9,773 nucleotides of DNA from CAYPEK01 sp964409645 (lineage in GTDB: Bacteria; UBP15; UBA6099): contig CAYPEK010000139.1 in NCBI GenBank assembly GCA_964409645.1, positions 1 to 9,773 of the forward strand, given 5' to 3'. The notes under the pieces are model-generated. The model saw only the letters and a list, made by a program, of their open reading frames with translations. It did not search any database and was not told where the DNA came from. Made by a program: the position numbers and the translations under genes. Below are positions 6,307-9,773 of this stretch, piece after piece; position 1 is the first letter of the stretch, and every line of letters starts with the position of its first letter.

Positions 6307-7722
6307 ATGACATCAACGAGCGGTTTAAGTTTTTCGGGGTTGTATTCAGGGCTAGATACCGAGTCAATCATTTCCCAACTAATGCTGATTGAGCGACAGC
6401 CGGTAACGTTGCTGCAACAGAAGCAGTACAAACTCGAATATCAGAAAACAAAACTTAACGAAGTCAACACGTCGGTGTTAGCGGTTAAGACCGCGATTTC
6501 AAGTTTCGCAAGCGGTCTGGCATTCTCAAGCTCGCTCAGTTCCACCAATGAGAGCGTGGCGACAGGCTCATCGACAACAGCAGCCTCGGACGGAACGTAT
6601 CTGCTGACAGTTGCAAATCTCGCCCAGCAGCAGGTATATGCGTCAGGCCAGAAAGCATCGACATGGACCTCGCAGAACCCCGGCGGAATCTCAATAACGC
6701 ACGCCGACACCGGCTACACATTCAACATAGACACAAGCGGAAAAACTTTATCGCAAATAAAAGATGCCATAAACTCGTCAAACGACGGTTCAGGCCACAA
6801 TTTCACTTCGTACGGTGTGGCGCAGATCATCACTGATCCGGCGTCCGGTAATCAGGTTCTGACAATCAAGAGCCTCGAAACGGGACTGGACAACGCTTTT
6901 ACGTATGCGGACACAACAGCCGGAACGATGGCAGACCTCGGAATGTATGAATCTCAGGCGGCGCTCGACGCCAACTTCACACTCAACGGTGTGAGCCTGT
7001 CGAGCACGACAGACACCGTATCGTCTGCGATCACAGGAGTCACGCTTGAACTTCAAGGCACGGGAAGTTCAACAATAAAGATCGGCGTAAGCGACGACGA
7101 TATCGTCTCCAATATCAGCAGCTTCATCGAGAAATTCAACTCCGCGACGGACCTTATCAGCGGATACGTTAACGAGGAAAAAAATGATGACCCGTCGAGT
7201 CAGGAAGATTTCTCCGCCGGAGTTCTGCACGGCGACTACGACCTGATTAACTGCAAATCGCAGATGAGAATCAGGACAACCGGCTACATCGATTCCTCTT
7301 TATCCAAATACGTGTCGCTTGCTTCCATAGGAATCAGCAGTGAAGCCTCGTCAGGCAGTTATGTGTCGAGCAATATCGAATTCGACGAAGAAGCATTCCG
7401 CGCCGCGCTCGCCGAGGACCCGACTGAAGTGCAGTCGCTTCTCGAGGGCTGGGCAAGCCAGATGGACGATTATCTGGAAGCAACGACAGAGGTCAGCGTT
7501 TCGCAAACTCTTGCCGGAACTTTCTACAGCCGGATTCTCAGCATAGACGATCAGATAGACAACATAGACACCGAACTCGACGACTGGGACGACAAACTTA
7601 CGCAAATCGAAGAGAGATACAGAACACAATTCTCGGAAATGGAAGAAGCTCTGTCCTCACTTTCGACCCAGAGTTCGTATCTGACATCGCAGCTTGCATC
7701 GCTGACAAGCAGCAGTGACTAA
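6307..7722 (+). CDS. fliD: Flagellar filament capping protein FliD (HAP2)
   Basis: FliD forms the cap at the filament tip and helps flagellin subunits fold and insert after export. The 471-residue protein starts with the family N-terminus (LSFSGLYSGLDTESIISQLM, residues 7-26), then IERQP and a coiled helix (about 30-65). The middle, rich in Ser, Thr and Gly (about 70-270), is the variable exposed part. The C-terminal FliD region has LHGDYDLINCKSQMR (about 307-321), SLASIGIS (about 338-345), EFDEEAFRAALAEDPTEVQSLL (about 359-380) and a terminal coiled coil (about 414-462) that packs in the filament core. The ATG at 6307 fits the ribosome site better than the in-frame GTG at 6298, which would sit on it. 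It has no signal peptide, as expected for type III export. It heads a sigma-28-driven operon with an unknown gene and fliS. Confidence 0.95.
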   Translation: MTSTSGLSFSGLYSGLDTESIISQLMLIERQPVTLLQQKQYKLEYQKTKLNEVNTSVLAVKTAISSFASGLAFSSSLSSTNESVATGSSTTAASDGTYLLTVANLAQQQVYASGQKASTWTSQNPGGISITHADTGYTFNIDTSGKTLSQIKDAINSSNDGSGHNFTSYGVAQIITDPASGNQVLTIKSLETGLDNAFTYADTTAGTMADLGMYESQAALDANFTLNGVSLSSTTDTVSSAITGVTLELQGTGSSTIKIGVSDDDIVSNISSFIEKFNSATDLISGYVNEEKNDDPSSQEDFSAGVLHGDYDLINCKSQMRIRTTGYIDSSLSKYVSLASIGISSEASSGSYVSSNIEFDEEAFRAALAEDPTEVQSLLEGWASQMDDYLEATTEVSVSQTLAGTFYSRILSIDDQIDNIDTELDDWDDKLTQIEERYRTQFSEMEEALSSLSTQSSYLTSQLASLTSSSD

Positions 7723-7768
7723 ATCGCTGGATCGAATTTAGGCCACATTTAAATTTAAAAGGTTAACT

Positions 7769-8425
7769 ATGAGTATGAGGCTGGAGATAGACGGACAACA
7801 GAGAGACTGGAAACTCGATGAGGATCAGACCCTCGGCGATTTCATTATCGAGATGAATAAGAAGCTGCTTGTGGATGAGGGCCGGGTTATCACCGGAATC
7901 AAAATCGGCGATAAAGGTCTCGACGAGAAAACCAAGATGCTTACGCCCGATCAGGTAATGCTCGATCAGATCGAAAGCATCAGCTTCGACACCCAGAGTT
8001 TTCAGGATAACCTCAGCGAGCAGTATGACATTGCGGAACAAACGCTGCAGAGTGTGCGTGAATCAATCACCGATATCATCAGCTTCATGCTTTCGGATCA
8101 GATCGACCTTGCGATGAATAAGTTAAAAGAAGATGTTGAAAGTCTTCTTGCTTACGTCTATAAGCCTTTGACAAACACGGAACGGATGGGAGTCATCAAG
8201 ACTGTCGATATCCCCTGCGGCGAAGGCACATTGCACGATTTCCTTGTGAGGTTCAAATCCACGCTTCAGGAACTTCTTCAGGCGATGGAAAACAGCGACA
8301 CCACGCTGATCAACGACTTTCTCGAATACGAAGTCGAACCATCTCTCGGAGAGTTCAAGACGGTGATTAAGCCGATCAAGGAAAAGATCGCGGCATTTGA
8401 TTTCAGCAGCCTGTACGGTAATTAA
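7769..8425 (+). CDS. Unrecognised two-domain protein between fliD and fliS
   Basis: I do not recognise this 218-residue protein. Residues 3-75 look like a beta-grasp (ubiquitin-like) unit: strand RLEIDGQ, strand RDWKLDE, helix TLGDFIIEMNKKLL, strand RVITGIKIGDKGL and a closing strand ESISFDT. From about 78 on it is predicted helical (SFQDNLSEQYDIAEQTLQ...), with a second helical block at 155-210 (TLHDFLVRFKSTLQELLQAM, then NDFLEYEVEPSLGEF). There is one cysteine, no signal peptide and no membrane segment; it is acidic and probably cytoplasmic. ATG 7769 has AAAAGG 6 bases upstream; ATG 7775 is an alternative. It lies 46 bases after fliD and 17 before fliS, so it is almost surely in the same transcript. 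A chaperone or adaptor role for a filament protein (FliT-like in position, not in sequence) is a guess. Confidence 0.85.
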   Translation: MSMRLEIDGQQRDWKLDEDQTLGDFIIEMNKKLLVDEGRVITGIKIGDKGLDEKTKMLTPDQVMLDQIESISFDTQSFQDNLSEQYDIAEQTLQSVRESITDIISFMLSDQIDLAMNKLKEDVESLLAYVYKPLTNTERMGVIKTVDIPCGEGTLHDFLVRFKSTLQELLQAMENSDTTLINDFLEYEVEPSLGEFKTVIKPIKEKIAAFDFSSLYGN

Positions 8426-8442
8426 TAAGAAAGTTGAGCGGA

Positions 8443-8886
8443 ATGGAACAGAAACCACTGACAACATACGGAAGAGCGGGCAACCCCTACCGTAACTATG
8501 TAAAGAACTCTGTCGAGACGGCCACGCCGCTCATGCTGATAATCATGCTGTATGATGAAGCGATAAAAATGTGCACACTCGCGATGCAGGACCTCGGAGT
8601 AAGTAAAGAGAGTGTTCACAACAAGCTCATCAAAGCGCAGAAAATAATCACCGAACTGACAGTGTCGCTGAATATGGAAGCCGGAGGCGAAGTCGCGGAG
8701 AATCTTAAAGCGATATACATATACCTCCACATGAGGCTCGTTGAGGCAAACATAGAAAACAACAGAGAAAAGATCGAAGAATCGCTCCGCATACTGAAGG
8801 ACCTGCGTGAGGCGTGGCATATAGTCAACCAGCAGAACAGAAGAAGCCTCCTCCAGCAAGGCGGCGGAGTTTCGATTACGACGTAA
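8443..8886 (+). CDS. fliS: Flagellin export chaperone FliS
   Basis: FliS binds the C-terminal helix of newly made flagellin in the cytoplasm, stops it polymerising and hands it to the FlhA export gate. The 147 residues match the family along their length: GNPYRNYVKNSVETATPLML (N-terminal helix and TA-P turn), IIMLYDEAIKMC, then KLIKAQKIITELTVSLNMEAGGEVAENL and YLHMRLVEANIENNREKIEESLRILKDLREAW, the four-helix bundle. Length is slightly above the usual 125-135 because of a short C-terminal tail (QQNRRSLLQQGGGVSITT). The start is ATG 8443; an in-frame TTG at 8434 is possible but no ribosome site favours it, and AAGAAAG (8427-8433) is only a weak one for ATG. It follows the unknown gene by 17 bases and is the last gene before a terminator-like hairpin. 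Confidence 0.95.
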   Translation: MEQKPLTTYGRAGNPYRNYVKNSVETATPLMLIIMLYDEAIKMCTLAMQDLGVSKESVHNKLIKAQKIITELTVSLNMEAGGEVAENLKAIYIYLHMRLVEANIENNREKIEESLRILKDLREAWHIVNQQNRRSLLQQGGGVSITT

Positions 8887-8890
8887 ACCG

Positions 8891-8972
8891 GCGGGCCGGC
8901 GACTTCAGGAAGTTAGACAGAACGGCGGAAGCACGAGTCTAAAACCCGAAGCCGGCGGCCCGCTTTCTTATT
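8891..8972 (+). terminator. Long compound hairpin with T-rich tail ending the fliD-fliS operon
   Basis: Outer arms 8891-8906 (GCGGGCCGGCGACTTC) and 8948-8963 (GAAGCCGGCGGCCCGC) pair over 16 positions with two mismatches; the 8 outermost pairs are perfect GC-rich. Inside, TTAGAC (8913-8918) pairs with GTCTAA (8937-8942). TTTCTTATT (8964-8972) follows at once, as in an intrinsic terminator. It starts 4 bases after the fliS stop. The 41-base inner part is longer than in ordinary terminators, so the RNA may also be a stable structured 3' end. Confidence 0.75.
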
Positions 8973-8986
8973 CCGGCCATTACAAT

Positions 8987-9014
8987 TAACATATATACAT
9001 GTAACCGGCGATAC
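8987..9014 (+). promoter_or_regulatory. Possible weak sigma-28-like promoter for maf
   Basis: TAAC (8987-8990), 16 bases, then GGCGATAC (9007-9014): 3 of 4 and 6 of 8 matches to TAAA and GCCGATAA, with the same 16-base spacing as the fliD promoter. A perfect palindrome TACATGTA (8996-9003) lies in the spacer. It falls between the terminator and the maf start, where a promoter is needed. The match is modest. Confidence 0.33.
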
Positions 9015-9043
9015 GGCCGAACCGGAGAAGACAAACCGGAACG

Positions 9044-9773
9044 ATGGAAGAAAAGTCCGAATTAACCCTTTATGAGAAAAATTTACGGGCTATCGAGATT
9101 CACTACCCGTTGCTTTATCGCGACTTCATGAAACAGGCGGATAATTACGAAGGCCGCCCGGACGAAGTGGCCGAAGTTGAAGTGATTCAGGGCCGCCGAG
9201 GATACCCCACATTTCTCCTGAAGGCACTTGTGACCGCCGAATGCAACGGCGGGCCTCTCGAATTACCGATTGCAATGTACCGCAAGGCCGTGCGCGACAC
9301 CATGGACGGCATTGCTTCCGACTCCGCGGGAGTTGCGGATGAAGAAAGCAGAAAAGTCGTGTTTGCCAAGTCGCGCGGTACAAAATTGATGCCCCGCTTC
9401 CGCATCGCGATCTCCGAACCGAGACAGGTGATGGGGCACTCGATATTCGACCCGGTCCGCGAGGCAGAGAAGAAATTCAGAGAGGACGACTTCGGCAAGG
9501 AAGACCGCGTGATTCTCCTCGGTTTCGGATTCGGCTACGAGGTACGCCGACTGCTCGAACTCGATAAGAACCTGACTCTCGTTGTGGTCGAACCTTACAT
9601 TTCCGTTTTTAAGAAAGCGCTTGAATCGGTCGATCTCACCGATATATTCGCCAGAAGACGGATGATTTTGATATTTTCGACCACTCCCAGCGACATGCAA
9701 TACGCATTCCTCGCACAGACAACACACCTGTTCCTGCCGAACTTTAAGATACGCACCCTGCCCCACGTTAATC
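9044..9773 (+). CDS. Motility-associated factor (Maf) glycosyltransferase, 5' part
   Basis: Maf proteins (DUF115 / MptE-like core) transfer nonulosonic acids such as pseudaminic or legionaminic acid to flagellin Ser/Thr in the cytoplasm before export. The 243 residues seen run off the window end with no stop. The N-terminus LYEKNLRAIEIHYPLLYRDF (9-28) is the usual Maf start. HSIFDPVREAEKKF (about 131-144) leads into the Rossmann-like segment VILLGFGFGYEVRRLL (about 156-171) and LVVVEPYISVFKKAL (180-194), the family's nucleotide-sugar region. Family members are often 550-700 residues, so well over half is missing here. ATG 9044 has only GGAA (9038-9041) close by as a ribosome site; the reading frame is well supported by the family N-terminus. 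Its place after fliS fits flagellin glycosylation, though no sugar-synthesis genes are in view. Confidence 0.85.
   Translation, partial: MEEKSELTLYEKNLRAIEIHYPLLYRDFMKQADNYEGRPDEVAEVEVIQGRRGYPTFLLKALVTAECNGGPLELPIAMYRKAVRDTMDGIASDSAGVADEESRKVVFAKSRGTKLMPRFRIAISEPRQVMGHSIFDPVREAEKKFREDDFGKEDRVILLGFGFGYEVRRLLELDKNLTLVVVEPYISVFKKALESVDLTDIFARRRMILIFSTTPSDMQYAFLAQTTHLFLPNFKIRTLPHVN

Overview
The window looks like chromosomal DNA from a flagellated diderm (Gram-negative) bacterium of moderate GC content. An LpxL/HtrB-type lipid A acyltransferase points to an LPS-bearing outer membrane. FliD, FliS and a motility-associated factor (Maf) glycosyltransferase point to a flagellum whose flagellin is probably glycosylated. 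A secreted heparinase II/III-type lyase with a zinc-ribbon-like insert suggests a polysaccharide degrader. PVC-superphylum or neighbouring lineages would fit, but the sequence alone does not fix the phylum. There are no rRNA or tRNA genes, insertion sequences or CRISPR arrays.

Layout. (1) 13-402, plus strand: a VapC-like PIN-domain toxin gene broken by a single in-frame TAA; all four catalytic acidic residues are still encoded. (2) 428-2910, minus strand: pyrE, then a secreted alpha/beta hydrolase, then an LpxL-like acyltransferase, closely packed and probably one operon read leftward. (3) 2911-3213: a divergent intergenic region with a likely pyrE promoter, an inverted repeat and a sigma-28-like promoter pointing right. 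(4) 3214-3801, plus: a stand-alone degenerate GGDEF protein. (5) 3907-5982, plus: the secreted heparinase II/III-like protein. (6) 5983-6306: an AT-rich gap with a strong sigma-28 promoter just before fliD. (7) 6307-8886, plus: fliD, an unrecognised two-domain protein and fliS, closed by a long hairpin with a T-rich tail. (8) 9044 to the window end, plus: the 5' part of a maf gene, possibly behind its own weaker sigma-28-like promoter.

How it fits together. The right half is a late flagellar module: FliS is the flagellin chaperone, FliD the filament cap, and Maf the probable flagellin glycosyltransferase. Three sites of the form TAAA/TAAC-N15/16-(G/A/C-variant)CGATA lie before the GGDEF gene, fliD and maf. 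This suggests that the small GGDEF protein is expressed together with the filament genes, which would link c-di-GMP or nucleotide sensing to motility. The most novel item is the 218-residue protein between fliD and fliS, which has a beta-grasp-like N-terminus and a helical C-terminus and matches no standard flagellar protein that I recognise.
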